DNA from: an uncultured Muribaculaceae bacterium
Lineage (GTDB): Bacteria; Bacteroidota; Bacteroidia; Bacteroidales; Muribaculaceae
Reading direction: 5' to 3'
NCBI GenBank assembly: GCA_947381945.1
Contig: CANCXM010000012.1
Location: 19,155-83,154, forward strand
Length of the DNA: 64,000 bases
Part shown: piece by piece, positions 36,881 to 45,557 of the stretch
Position numbering within the stretch: the stretch's first letter is position 1
Layout: every line of letters starts with the position of its first letter
Program-made: the position numbers and the translations under genes
The notes under the pieces: model-generated
The model's input: only the letters and a program-made list of their open reading frames with translations
Databases searched by the model: none
What the model was told of the DNA's origin: nothing

Positions 36881-37366
36881 ATGAAATCATTCGTCTTACC
36901 ACTGATGCTGCTTTCTCTTTCACCTTTGGCAAAGGCCGAAACTGAAATAGTCACCATCGTGGACCATATCACCGGCGGCAACTCCAACGTCGTAAACCAG
37001 CCTGAAAAGATGCTCAAACGACTCATGCCAGTAGCCGCTCCGGCAGAAGAGGAAAAGGAGAAAGAAAAAGAAGAGGTGGCCCGCCCGGTCAACGGCCGCA
37101 TGGCAGGCTATCGCGTCCAGGTGTTCAGTGACAACAACGCGCGCACCGCCAAAAACGAAGCGCGCTCAAAGCAGCGTGTCATATCCTCACGCTTCCCGAA
37201 CTACCAGACCTACGTCATGTACACTTCGCCCTACTGGCGCCTCAAAGTCGGAGACTTCAAGACGCAAAGGGAAGCCAACGCAGCCGCAGAGGAATTGCGT
37301 AAGGCATTCCCATCCTACAGCAAAGAAATCCGCGTTGTGCGCGACCGTGTGAACGTTCATGAATAA
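36881..37366 (+). CDS. Secreted SPOR-domain protein
   Basis: 161 aa. Signal peptide (LLSLSPLAKA, cleavage about residue 19), a charged Glu/Lys linker (about 55-70), and a C-terminal SPOR domain (about 78-155) with YRVQVFSDNNARTA, YVMYTSPYWRLKVGDF and FKTQREANAAAEEL. SPOR domains bind denuded peptidoglycan at division sites. The start at 36881 is chosen for the clean signal peptide. It lies 53 nt before folE. Confidence 0.88.
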   Translation: MKSFVLPLMLLSLSPLAKAETEIVTIVDHITGGNSNVVNQPEKMLKRLMPVAAPAEEEKEKEKEEVARPVNGRMAGYRVQVFSDNNARTAKNEARSKQRVISSRFPNYQTYVMYTSPYWRLKVGDFKTQREANAAAEELRKAFPSYSKEIRVVRDRVNVHE

Positions 37367-37419
37367 ACTAACAGCCGTCGAGATAACCGACGCAAGAGGT
37401 CAATCTAAAAAATATCAAA

Positions 37420-37995
37420 GTGAGAGAACTTAGCGAAGACACCATCAGGGAAATAGCAGGCCACTACGAGGCCATCATCCGCCTTCTTGGAGAAGACGTG
37501 ACGCGCGAAGGACTTGTCAAGACACCCATGCGCGCGGCAAAAGCCATGGCCTACGTCACAAGAGGCTATCGTCAGGATGCCGACGAACTGATCAACGGTG
37601 CTATATTTTCACACGAAGGCTCACGCATGGTCATAGTAAAGGACATTGAATTTTACTCTCTGTGCGAGCATCATATACTTCCATTTTTCGGGAAAGTATC
37701 CATCGGATATATACCCGACGGCAAAACCATAGGTCTAAGCAAGCTTGCAAGGCTTGTTGATTTCTATGCGCGCCGATTGCAGGTCCAGGAACGCATGACC
37801 GCACAGATTTGCAAAATCGTCATGGAAAAACTTGGCGCTAAGGGTGTAATTGTAGCATGTACGGGCGAACATCTCTGCATGAAAATGCGCGGTGTTGAAA
37901 AGCAAGCCTCAGCCACTACGACTATTGAAACCGCGGGAGTGTTTGACGACTCCCCTGCCCTCAGAGAAGAATTCTTCAACACACTGGCCCACTGA
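37420..37995 (+). CDS. folE: GTP cyclohydrolase I FolE
   Basis: 191 aa. Opens GTP to 7,8-dihydroneopterin triphosphate, the first step of folate synthesis. Zn ligands Cys82, His85 and Cys153 (CEHHILPFFG, GEHLCMKMRG). The frame starts at GTG 37420, as an in-frame stop (TAA) lies 15 nt upstream and no ATG is available. Full length. It is far from folP, so the two folate genes are not in one operon. Confidence 0.95.
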   Translation: MRELSEDTIREIAGHYEAIIRLLGEDVTREGLVKTPMRAAKAMAYVTRGYRQDADELINGAIFSHEGSRMVIVKDIEFYSLCEHHILPFFGKVSIGYIPDGKTIGLSKLARLVDFYARRLQVQERMTAQICKIVMEKLGAKGVIVACTGEHLCMKMRGVEKQASATTTIETAGVFDDSPALREEFFNTLAH

Positions 37996-38029
37996 GAATT
38001 CTGAAGGCAATAAAAAACGACACAAAAAA

Positions 38030-38077
38030 ACGGAAAGGCTTCGCGACAGTTGCATCACTGCGGAAATGCCTTTCCGT
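38030..38077. terminator. Bidirectional terminator between folE and the LuxR-type gene
   Basis: ACGGAAAGGC / GCCTTTCCGT with T-runs on both sides (C followed by six T on plus, seven T on minus). It serves the converging transcripts. Confidence 0.85.
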
Positions 38078-38138
38078 CTTTTTTAATATCGTTTTTGTTT
38101 TTATTCCGGGGGGCTTACGTATAGTCCGGGCCGCCGTC

Positions 38139-38741
38139 CTACAGCTTGCCCATATCAGACTTTATATCCTCCAATTTCACAAGATTCGACACGATTGCAT
38201 AGATTGTAAGACCGGCAGGCGTGTGGATATGCAGTTTTGAGGCGATATTGCGTCGATGGGTCATCACTGTGTTCACCGACACATTCATTTCGGATGCTAT
38301 CTCCTTATTGGAAAAGCCCTTGACTATGCCGACAATAACCTCCTTCTCACGGGGACTGAGGTCTTTTCCTTTGTCATCATCCTCATCGTTACGGATATTG
38401 CGTCTGACAGTCTCAACAATTGTATCGACAGAATCATAGACCGAGATGGTATCGTCAAACCATCGCAGCAGCTCCTTCGGCATCTGCTGCGACAAAACAG
38501 CTATTATCTTTACCGGTGGAGACGATGGGCTTTTGAAAGCATCCCATCTCACAGGAGAGACAGGATCGACAATCAGCAACGATGGACGTATACGTGCCAA
38601 ATCCTCAAGGTATGACTCGTTGCGCAATTCAGCCACCGAACACGGCAAATCAGGAATCGAACGAAGAATCGACGTAATGCCGGCTGAAGTCAGAGCCGAT
38701 GGCATCATTATCGCGATGGAAACGTGGCGCATCACAAACAA
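38139..38741 (-). CDS. LuxR-type response regulator with degenerate receiver
   Basis: 200 aa. Residues about 1-115 have the layout of a receiver domain, but the phosphorylation pocket is altered: SLLIVDPVSPV carries the Asp while upstream acids are missing. The C-terminal LuxR HTH (about 128-190) is standard (LSPREKEVIVGIVKGFSNKEIASEMNVSVNTVMTHRRNIASKL). It follows the hemerythrin gene by 5 nt in one unit, so it may control or respond to the same iron/NO/oxygen signal. The stimulus is not known. Confidence 0.85.
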   Translation of the reverse strand: MFVMRHVSIAIMMPSALTSAGITSILRSIPDLPCSVAELRNESYLEDLARIRPSLLIVDPVSPVRWDAFKSPSSPPVKIIAVLSQQMPKELLRWFDDTISVYDSVDTIVETVRRNIRNDEDDDKGKDLSPREKEVIVGIVKGFSNKEIASEMNVSVNTVMTHRRNIASKLHIHTPAGLTIYAIVSNLVKLEDIKSDMGKL

Positions 38742-38746
38742 ATCAT

Positions 38747-39436
38747 TTAATTCCGATTTTGATTTTCTATCCGCGAAATCAACGGCACGAGGATGTCGTT
38801 TTCAATCCTTGCATGAGACTTCAGATCCTCTTCACAATTATAGATGTCGGCAAGGGCGTCATACATTCTGAATGGCATGGAAGTGGAGTAGTAGCGCAGA
38901 ATTATGTTTTTCAATTCCGAGAGTTTCTCCTCGATTTCGTCGTCGTGATGGCGGCGGAAGATGTCAATCCTGTAGTCCGACGTATTGCCATCGGAAAGGC
39001 TGCGGACGTATGGAAACACCACATTCTCCTCGTAGTTGAAATGGTTTTTCACGAGGGTTGTGTAGTCATCAAAAAACTTGACGATTATAGGGTTGATATC
39101 CTCATGTCCCGCATCGAGCGCCGCTATGAGATTGGCACGGATGTGCGGGAGTTTATAGGAAAGATAATAATCATGGGAATTGTGCAGGAAATAGACTATA
39201 TCGGCAGGGCTGACACCCGGGAGCGCAGTTGAATCTATTCCATTGCCAAGAAGGAAGTTGATAATGAGGATAAAAGCATCGGTATGAATGCCGGATTCCT
39301 CACATAGCTCCCCGATGGTTTTCTGACCGAATCCGAGCGGGAGGGAAAAACGGCTAAGGACAGTGAGGACGTTGTAGTCATAGTCTATCAGATCGACCAC
39401 ACTGTCCCTTGCTGTGAAAAGTCGGTTCAGTCTCAC
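38747..39436 (-). CDS. Hemerythrin HHE domain protein (RIC-like)
   Basis: 229 aa. N-terminal segment (about 1-75) recalls the DUF542/RIC-type domain but lacks the usual CC motif; GFGQKTIGELCEESGIH stands in its place. The four-helix hemerythrin part carries iron-type ligands: HDYYLSYKLPHI, HFNYEENVVFPYV, HHDDEIEEKL and HARIENDILVPLI. Relatives repair iron-sulfur centres damaged by NO or oxidants. It overlaps the upstream DUF5606 gene by 4 nt and is followed by a LuxR-type regulator. Confidence 0.85.
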   Translation of the reverse strand: MRLNRLFTARDSVVDLIDYDYNVLTVLSRFSLPLGFGQKTIGELCEESGIHTDAFILIINFLLGNGIDSTALPGVSPADIVYFLHNSHDYYLSYKLPHIRANLIAALDAGHEDINPIIVKFFDDYTTLVKNHFNYEENVVFPYVRSLSDGNTSDYRIDIFRRHHDDEIEEKLSELKNIILRYYSTSMPFRMYDALADIYNCEEDLKSHARIENDILVPLISRIENQNRN

Positions 39437-39876
39437 TTCTGCTCGCTTTCAGGGGCTGTTTCGGGTTCTTCCGCAGGAGCGTCATCCTTGTCGGCAAACT
39501 CTGTGATGCCGCCTTCAATAAGCTGATTGTACCATGTGAGGAGCTTCTTGATATCGGAAGTATAGACGCGCTCACGGTCAAAATCGGGGAGGATTTCAGC
39601 GAAATACTCGCGGACAGCCTCATCGTTGCCAATAGCCTTGATGTCGACAGGAGCACCGTTGGCTTTCTTCTTCACGCTTTCAAGCACGGTTGTGAGGGGG
39701 ATATCATCCTCTACGGTGTAGATTGAAATGTCGCCGAGGGAAATCACCTTGTCATGAGCGTAGGCGGGTGTACGTTTTCCTGTGGTGATTGACTCTACGA
39801 TGAGCATGTTTTTACCACGGTTGACAAGACGGAAAAGGCCTGGACGGCCGGATATTGAAAGAATGGTTTTGAGCAT
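39433..39876 (-). CDS. DUF5606 protein
   Basis: 147 aa. The DUF5606 pattern is clear: ILSISGRPGLFRLVNRGKNMLIVESI, KRTPAYAHDKVISLGDISIYT, then REYFAEILPDFDRERVY and WYNQLIEGGI. This Bacteroidetes-specific family has an SH3-like/DUF fold and unknown function, and is usually near conserved genes. It begins a three-gene unit with the hemerythrin and LuxR-type genes, under a perfect -33/-7 promoter that overlaps the nearby inverted repeat. Confidence 0.88.
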   Translation of the reverse strand: MLKTILSISGRPGLFRLVNRGKNMLIVESITTGKRTPAYAHDKVISLGDISIYTVEDDIPLTTVLESVKKKANGAPVDIKAIGNDEAVREYFAEILPDFDRERVYTSDIKKLLTWYNQLIEGGITEFADKDDAPAEEPETAPESEQK

Positions 39877-39919
39877 GGTGTCGATAAGTAAATTTAAGTT
39901 TCTTATTTTTTTGCAGCGA

Positions 39920-39950
39920 CAAAGATACGAATTTTATAGGTCCCGCACAA
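39920..39950 (-). promoter_or_regulatory. Promoter of the DUF5606-hemerythrin-LuxR unit
   Basis: Minus strand TTG (39950-39948), 20-nt spacer, TATCTTTG (39927-39920). The -33 box lies inside the left arm of the 31-bp inverted repeat. Confidence 0.7.
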
Positions 39951-40102
39951 AGTATTTGTGCATTTTGATGAATATCTTTCGCGCGTATGCTCCCCCGCTC
40001 ATCTCTCATGTGGGGTATACCACACTCACTCTTCGCGAGCGACCATACACATCAAAATCTCATCCCTGAAAAATGCACAAATACTTTGTGCGGGACCTAT
40101 AA
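39934..40102. repeat. Long perfect inverted repeat element
   Basis: The 31-bp arms 39934-39964 and 40072-40102 are perfect inverted copies (start TTATAGGTCCCGCACAAAGT). The arm itself contains a palindrome, CACAAAGTATTTGTG. The 107-bp centre is GC-rich with weaker inner symmetry (GTATG/CATAC, GGTATACC). It stands between the channel gene stop and the DUF5606 promoter, and its left arm supplies the -33 box. Confidence 0.75.
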
Positions 40103-40166
40103 GAGCCTGTTCAAAATTTTATTTCAAGCGCCATGCCTAAATTGCATAAATTTTCGTTTGAGACCA

Positions 40167-40982
40167 TCAATTGGTTTTATTGCCGGACTGCGCCGCTGCA
40201 GCAGGACCGCTTGGCTGCGACGGTTTTCCTGCAGCCGTAGCCGATGATGTGTCACCGTCGGACGATGAAACCTGTCCGGCATAGCTGTCGGTCAGAAAGA
40301 CGGTGAATATCGGGAAGAAAATCAATCCCATAGCTGAAAGCATCACACCAAGCACCCGACCTGTGACAGTGACGGCATGGATAGAGCATCCGGCAGTGGT
40401 AAGGCTCATGATTGACCATAGAAGCGACGACCAGTAGTCGGGGACAAGTGGATTGGCTGCGTGTTCCGACACAAAAAATGTCAGGGAGCAGAAATAGACA
40501 GCGACAATAAGGACTGTCATATAGGTCATCAACATATTCTTTGCCCAACGCGTCGATGCAGTGAAACCGGTGACAATTGTGAACACGTAAGCGGTGCGTA
40601 TCATCGGGACAAAACGGAGTATGTATTGCACATGCTCGTCAATCTTTATGTCGAAATGATGTATGATGTTGAGATACGGAATCAATATGAGCAGAAAAAG
40701 GATATGATTCAAGAAATAATGCCACCGTCTCGGCGCGAAACTCATCTCGATAAAAACATCAGCGATGAAAAACAGACAACACCAGAACTGCACACGGAGA
40801 TAGGTCTCGTCGGCCAGAAACGAGACATTGCGGAGGGTGTCGAGAGTTATCAAGGTAATGAGAAGTATAGAAAGTATAATCACGCCGAAGTGCATGACCC
40901 TCATTATCCTCAGACGATCTTTGCTTAGTGGAATTTGCTTGTACATTGAGAAGAAAACAAATAGTTGACGTTGGGTTGACAC
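40167..40982 (-). CDS. Potassium-channel-like membrane protein
   Basis: 271 aa. Six hydrophobic segments in the voltage-gated-channel order: S1-S4 (about 28-150), S5 (about 151-170), pore helix and filter (about 187-200, LLWSIMSLTTAGCSI), S6 (about 208-232), then a Ser/Ala/Gly-rich tail. The filter reads TTAGCSI instead of the potassium TVGYGD, so selectivity is uncertain. Related Bacteroidetes proteins share this altered filter. The start is 40982 or a later Met at 40946. Confidence 0.78.
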   Translation of the reverse strand: MSTQRQLFVFFSMYKQIPLSKDRLRIMRVMHFGVIILSILLITLITLDTLRNVSFLADETYLRVQFWCCLFFIADVFIEMSFAPRRWHYFLNHILFLLILIPYLNIIHHFDIKIDEHVQYILRFVPMIRTAYVFTIVTGFTASTRWAKNMLMTYMTVLIVAVYFCSLTFFVSEHAANPLVPDYWSSLLWSIMSLTTAGCSIHAVTVTGRVLGVMLSAMGLIFFPIFTVFLTDSYAGQVSSSDGDTSSATAAGKPSQPSGPAAAAQSGNKTN

Positions 40983-41157
40983 AGGCTTTGCAGCATGTAT
41001 CTGTTTAACACTTTTACGTCAAAGATTGTTGCGGTTTGAATTTTAATGATAAGTTGAAACTGGCTTTCCCGAATCTGCCGGGAAGAGAAACGATGTTTGC
41101 ATAACAGTCAACAGAATCCGCCGGAAGAGCCTTGCGGATCTGCACAGTAATCAGGGA

Positions 41158-42573
41158 TTATGCCACAGAAACGCCCTCGACCTTGCGGAAACGCGAGAGC
41201 TGCCAACCGACCATTATGGTGGTGACAAATGTGGCAATCAGGTCAGAAGTCGGAAAAGCGGCCCATATTCCGTCAAGACCGAACTTCGGAGGGAGCAATA
41301 ACAATAGGGGTATGAGGAAGAGCACCTGACGGGTCAGCGACAGGAAAATGGAAGCAGTGGCCTTTCCGATTGACTGGAAAAGGGTGGTCGAGACAATCTG
41401 GAAACCAACCACAGTAAATGCAAGCATGGAAATATGGAGGCATCTTGATGTCTCGGCAATAAGCCCCGTATCGGTGGTGAACGCACGGCCGATAAGATGA
41501 GGAATTGTCAAGCCGATTATTTGGCCGGTAGCCACAATGACTGTCGACACTCCCACAGCAAGCCAGTAGGTGCGTCGGAGGCGGTGGATAGTACCCGCCC
41601 CGTAATTGTAACCGATTATAGGTTGCATACCTTGGCAGATGCCGACAACCACCATAGTCATCAGGGAAGTATAGGAGGTGAATATGCCTGCGGCGGCTAC
41701 GGCAGTATCGCCACCGTGGACATACAATGTCTTGTTGATGATGACATTTATGAAACAGGACGCCGCATTGACAAGCGAAGGCGCGGCTCCAATTGAAAGC
41801 ATCGGGAAAACCACACGCCAACTCAACCGATACATCTCTTTATCGGTAAGGAAGCGGAGAGTGCTTTTCGGCTTGAAAAAATGCCACATCACAAACAGGG
41901 CTGAGACCATCATCGAAATATCCGTGGCTATCGCCGCGCCTTTTATGCCCCACTCGAAATAATAGATGAAAATCGGGTCAAGGACAATATTAACGGCAGC
42001 TCCTATGAACATTGTCACCATCGCACGGATAGGATAGCCGGAAGCGCGCATGAAGTTGTTGAAGGTGAAGGCAAAGTTCGTCATGAACATTCCGGGAAGG
42101 ATGTAGAGCATCAGCTCACGGGCGTATGGCAAGGTCACTTCACTCGCCCCAAACGCAACAAGGATGTCGTCGATGAATACTGCGAAACATGTGAGGTAAC
42201 AGCATATAATTATCGAGAGCAGCACAAGTGCATTGCCAAGGACACTTTGCGCACCTTTGAAATCCTTCGCTCCAAGCAATATGGATATTCTTGCGGAGCC
42301 ACCCGCACCTATCAGCACGCCAAGAGCTGCCGACAGATTCATCACCGGAAAAGTTATGGCAAGACCGGCTATAGCCTCAGGTCCGACCCATTGACCGATG
42401 AATATTCTGTCAACGATATTGTAAAGAGACATGACGAGCATACCCACAACGGCAGGAAGACTGTATTTCCACAGCAGACGGCCTACAGGTGCATCGCTCA
42501 GCTCTTTAAGGTTTCTTGACTCTTTGTTCGGGGATTCCATCATCGCAAAATTACTAAATTTTGTCATGGCCAC
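41158..42573 (-). CDS. MATE-family efflux transporter
   Basis: 471 aa, twelve hydrophobic segments. MATE features: LWKYSLPAVVGMLVMSLYNIVDRIFIGQWVG in helix 1, the internal repeat half starting about residue 245, and NAASCFINVIINKTLYVHGG. Sodium- or proton-driven export of cations or drugs; the substrate is not predictable. Starts at 42573, or more likely at the MM pair (42543/42540), since a TAATTTTG box lies between. Single-gene unit. Confidence 0.92.
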   Translation of the reverse strand: MAMTKFSNFAMMESPNKESRNLKELSDAPVGRLLWKYSLPAVVGMLVMSLYNIVDRIFIGQWVGPEAIAGLAITFPVMNLSAALGVLIGAGGSARISILLGAKDFKGAQSVLGNALVLLSIIICCYLTCFAVFIDDILVAFGASEVTLPYARELMLYILPGMFMTNFAFTFNNFMRASGYPIRAMVTMFIGAAVNIVLDPIFIYYFEWGIKGAAIATDISMMVSALFVMWHFFKPKSTLRFLTDKEMYRLSWRVVFPMLSIGAAPSLVNAASCFINVIINKTLYVHGGDTAVAAAGIFTSYTSLMTMVVVGICQGMQPIIGYNYGAGTIHRLRRTYWLAVGVSTVIVATGQIIGLTIPHLIGRAFTTDTGLIAETSRCLHISMLAFTVVGFQIVSTTLFQSIGKATASIFLSLTRQVLFLIPLLLLLPPKFGLDGIWAAFPTSDLIATFVTTIMVGWQLSRFRKVEGVSVA

Positions 42574-42660
42574 CTTATTTTTAGCAAATTTTAGCGTTTG
42601 TTTGAGAGATAAATATTAATTTTGTAGATTAAGAAGCAAGTAAACAGATGACTATACATA

Positions 42661-43212
42661 ATGGTTAAATTTATTTTTCTCTTAATCACCTCAATGTCTG
42701 GTCTTTTTGCACAAGCAGGGGTAAAGGACCTCGACATGTTCGGCCTCAAAGGGCCCGTCGATTCAATCTGTATATTAATGAATGACGCGGGACTTGAATG
42801 GCAGAACGAGTTCACATTTGATGAACATGGAATGCTTGTTGAACTTGACGGCATGGAGGTTGAATGCACACGCGATGAACTTGGACGAATGAAAACCATC
42901 ATTGTCGAAGATGTTGTTGAGGACAATGAGGATGCGTTCACGACCATAGAAATGCATCTTTTTTATGACAATGCCGGACGCGTCATCAAAGTGACCTCCA
43001 TGTCGGCCGACGAGACCTGGACGCAGAATTACCGTTATCACCACAACGGTAATCTGAAAGAACGGGACTATGACAGCGTGGACAATGACGAGATGCTCAC
43101 ATACGTTTATCTCAAGTTCGACAATTACGGCAACTGGACCAAACGTCAGGAAAAACTTGCGTCAATGGACCAGACCATAACGCAGACACGAAACATCACT
43201 TATCGAAAATAA
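42661..43212 (+). CDS. Secreted protein of unknown function
   Basis: 183 aa. Signal peptide (MVKFIFLLITSMSGLFAQAG), then a repeated beta-hairpin pattern resembling YD/RHS-like repeats (ELDGMEVECTRDELGRMK, LFYDNAGRVIKVTSM, YHHNGNLKERDY, FDNYGNWTKRQEK). Similar proteins are common in Bacteroidetes and uncharacterised. It stands 27 nt before the nfnA-like gene, but its own secretion signal makes a functional link doubtful. Confidence 0.7.
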   Translation: MVKFIFLLITSMSGLFAQAGVKDLDMFGLKGPVDSICILMNDAGLEWQNEFTFDEHGMLVELDGMEVECTRDELGRMKTIIVEDVVEDNEDAFTTIEMHLFYDNAGRVIKVTSMSADETWTQNYRYHHNGNLKERDYDSVDNDEMLTYVYLKFDNYGNWTKRQEKLASMDQTITQTRNITYRK

Positions 43213-43239
43213 TATAACTGACAAATCGCATACATAGCC

Positions 43240-44028
43240 ATGTCAATGTTCAAGATTGTAGAGAAAGAACACTTCTCGGAAAATGTGGTAAAACTTGTAG
43301 TGGAAGCGCCCATGATAGCACAGTCGCGCCGTCCCGGACACTTCGTCATCGTGCGCACCGGCGAAGGAGGCGAACGCATCCCACTCACAATAGCCGACGC
43401 AGACCTTAAGCGCGGTACAATAACACTCGTCATACAGGCCATAGGGGAAAGTACCCGCAAAATCTGCGCCCTTGAAACGGGCGACTGCCTGACTGACATA
43501 GTAGGTCCGCTCGGACAGGCCACGCACATCGAAAAGGTCGGGACCGTCGTCTGCTGCGGTGGCGGCGTTGGTGTCGCCCCTCTCCTACCAATCATCAAAG
43601 CCATGAAAGAGGCCGGAAACCGCGTCGTGTCAATCCTCGCGGCCCGCACATCCGAACTCATCATACTCGAAAAAGAGGTGGCAGAGTTCAGCGACGAGGT
43701 GATCTTCATGACCGACGACGGCTCTAAGGGCCAGAAAGGTCTCGTGACTGCCGGAGTCGAAGCCGTAATCGAGCGCGAGAAGGTTGATCTTGTCGTAGCC
43801 ATCGGTCCTGCGGTAATGATGAAATTCGTCGCACTCACCACGAAAAAACATGATGTCCCCACTATGGTCTCACTCAACACCATCATGGTCGACGGAACCG
43901 GAATGTGTGGAGCCTGCCGTGTGACAGTCGACGGAAAGACCAAATTTGTATGCATTGACGGTCCTGAGTTTGATGCCCACAAAGTGGATTTCGACGAAAT
44001 GATAATGCGTCTGAAAGCCTACAATTAA
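43240..44028 (+). CDS. NfnA-type FAD/NAD-binding subunit
   Basis: 262 aa. Ferredoxin-NADP reductase-like FAD domain followed by an NAD-binding half and a 2Fe-2S ligand cluster (GTGMCGACRVTVDGKTKFVC). The order FAD-NAD-2Fe-2S matches NfnA/SudB, one half of the electron-bifurcating ferredoxin:NADP+ oxidoreductase. It lies immediately before the NfnB-like gene with a 37-nt gap, making the pair a heterodimer. The reaction couples NADH and reduced ferredoxin to NADPH. Confidence 0.9.
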   Translation: MSMFKIVEKEHFSENVVKLVVEAPMIAQSRRPGHFVIVRTGEGGERIPLTIADADLKRGTITLVIQAIGESTRKICALETGDCLTDIVGPLGQATHIEKVGTVVCCGGGVGVAPLLPIIKAMKEAGNRVVSILAARTSELIILEKEVAEFSDEVIFMTDDGSKGQKGLVTAGVEAVIEREKVDLVVAIGPAVMMKFVALTTKKHDVPTMVSLNTIMVDGTGMCGACRVTVDGKTKFVCIDGPEFDAHKVDFDEMIMRLKAYN

Positions 44029-44065
44029 AAGAAAACATTCAAAACTACAGCATATAATTTCAGAG

Positions 44066-45541
44066 ATGAATACCGATAATAACCGCGATGCAAAATGGCG
44101 CGAGGAACTGCGCTCGGCTCTCAGTGCAAAGGAGCGCACATCCATTCCCCGTGCGGTAATCCCTCAGCTTGACCCAAAATTCCGTGTTCATTCCAACCAC
44201 GAGGTGAATCAGGGTCTCTCTCAGGCACAGGCCGTGCTTGAGGCAACCCGCTGTCTTGACTGTCCCGACCCGCAGTGTATCCAAGGGTGCCCCGTATCAA
44301 TTGCCATCCCAACATTCATCAAGAATATCGAGCGTGGCGAAATCCTTACGGCTGCCAAGGTGCTTAAACAGACAAGCGCTCTCCCGGCCGTCTGCGGACG
44401 TGTTTGCCCGCAGGAAAAGCAATGTGAATCGCGCTGCATCTACAACAAGATGAAAAAGCAGCCGGTGGCCATCGGCTATCTCGAACGCTTCGCCGCAGAC
44501 TTCGAGCGCGAGAATATCAAGGCCAACAACATCGAGCTTCGTCCGAGCGCAGTCGAAAAGAACGGCATGAACATCGCCGTTGTCGGATCCGGACCTGCCG
44601 GACTGTCGTTTGCCGGAGACATGATTAAGAAAGGATATAATGTGACTGTCTACGAGGCGTTGCATGAAATCGGAGGTGTGTTGAAATACGGCATACCTGA
44701 ATTCCGTCTCCCCAATGTTGTTGTCGAAGCTGAAATCGACGGTCTGCGCGCCGAAGGTGTCAACTTCGTCAAGGACTGCGTCATCGGCAAGACAATATCC
44801 TACGACCAACTGCATCAACTTGGCTATGACGGTATTTTCGTAGCCTCCGGAGCAGGTCTTCCCCGCTTCATGGGCATTCCCGGTGAGAATTTCATCGGCA
44901 TCATGTCGGCCAACGAATACCTGACACGAATTAATCTCATGGGAGCAGGCCGTCCCGGCGAGGACACCCCCGTGCTTAAGGGGAATCGTGTTGCCGTTAT
45001 CGGTGGAGGCAACACAGCAATGGACTCTGTGCGCACAGCCCTGCGTCAAGGTTCAAAGACAGCCATGATTGTCTACCGTCGCAGTCTTGAGGAAATGCCG
45101 GCGCGAGTTGAGGAAGTTCACCACGCGCAGGAAGAAGGTGTCGAATTCATGACACTTTGCAATCCTATCGAATATCTCGCCGATGAGAAAGGCAGAGTGA
45201 GGGCGATGAAAGTACAGCGCATGGAACTTGGTGAGCCTGACGCCTCAGGACGCCGCTCGCCCGTGCCCATCGAAGGAGCGATTGAGGAAATCGAGGTCGA
45301 TCTGGTTATTGTCAGTGTCGGTGTCTCCCCCAACCCGCTTATCCCCAATGCAATCCCCGAACTTGAGATTTCACGCCGAGGAACCATAGTTGTCAACGAG
45401 GAAAGTATGCGTTCCTCCATCTACGACATCTATGCCGGCGGAGATATTGTCCGTGGCGGTGCCACAGTGATTCTCGCCATGGGCGACGGACGCCGTGCAG
45501 CCGCAGCCATGGACAAGGAACTTATGAAACAAGAGAAGTAA
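44066..45541 (+). CDS. NfnB / glutamate synthase small-chain-type oxidoreductase
   Basis: 491 aa. N-terminal two-cluster iron-sulfur domain (CLDCPDPQCIQGCPV and CGRVCPQEKQCESRC), then the FAD motif (VVGSGPAGLSFAGDM), the second dinucleotide motif (VAVIGGGNTAMDSVRTA) and the C-terminal GGDIVRGGATVILAMGDG. Often named GltA/NADPH-dependent glutamate synthase, but beside an NfnA homologue it is most likely NfnB/SudA. No glutamate synthase large chain is in the window. Confidence 0.9.
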   Translation: MNTDNNRDAKWREELRSALSAKERTSIPRAVIPQLDPKFRVHSNHEVNQGLSQAQAVLEATRCLDCPDPQCIQGCPVSIAIPTFIKNIERGEILTAAKVLKQTSALPAVCGRVCPQEKQCESRCIYNKMKKQPVAIGYLERFAADFERENIKANNIELRPSAVEKNGMNIAVVGSGPAGLSFAGDMIKKGYNVTVYEALHEIGGVLKYGIPEFRLPNVVVEAEIDGLRAEGVNFVKDCVIGKTISYDQLHQLGYDGIFVASGAGLPRFMGIPGENFIGIMSANEYLTRINLMGAGRPGEDTPVLKGNRVAVIGGGNTAMDSVRTALRQGSKTAMIVYRRSLEEMPARVEEVHHAQEEGVEFMTLCNPIEYLADEKGRVRAMKVQRMELGEPDASGRRSPVPIEGAIEEIEVDLVIVSVGVSPNPLIPNAIPELEISRRGTIVVNEESMRSSIYDIYAGGDIVRGGATVILAMGDGRRAAAAMDKELMKQEK

Positions 45542-45557
45542 TACCCTATTTTCAAGA

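Noticed and set aside
39934..40102. Possible CRISPR repeat
   Set aside because: Only two copies, in opposite orientation and with palindromic structure; no array and no cas genes.
44297..45049. Long minus-strand frame opposite the NfnB-type gene
   Set aside because: Antisense shadow of a conserved iron-sulfur flavoenzyme; no promoter or start context.
44066..45541. Glutamate synthase small subunit
   Set aside because: The name fits by similarity, but no large subunit is present and the NfnA-type partner is directly upstream, so NfnB is the better call.
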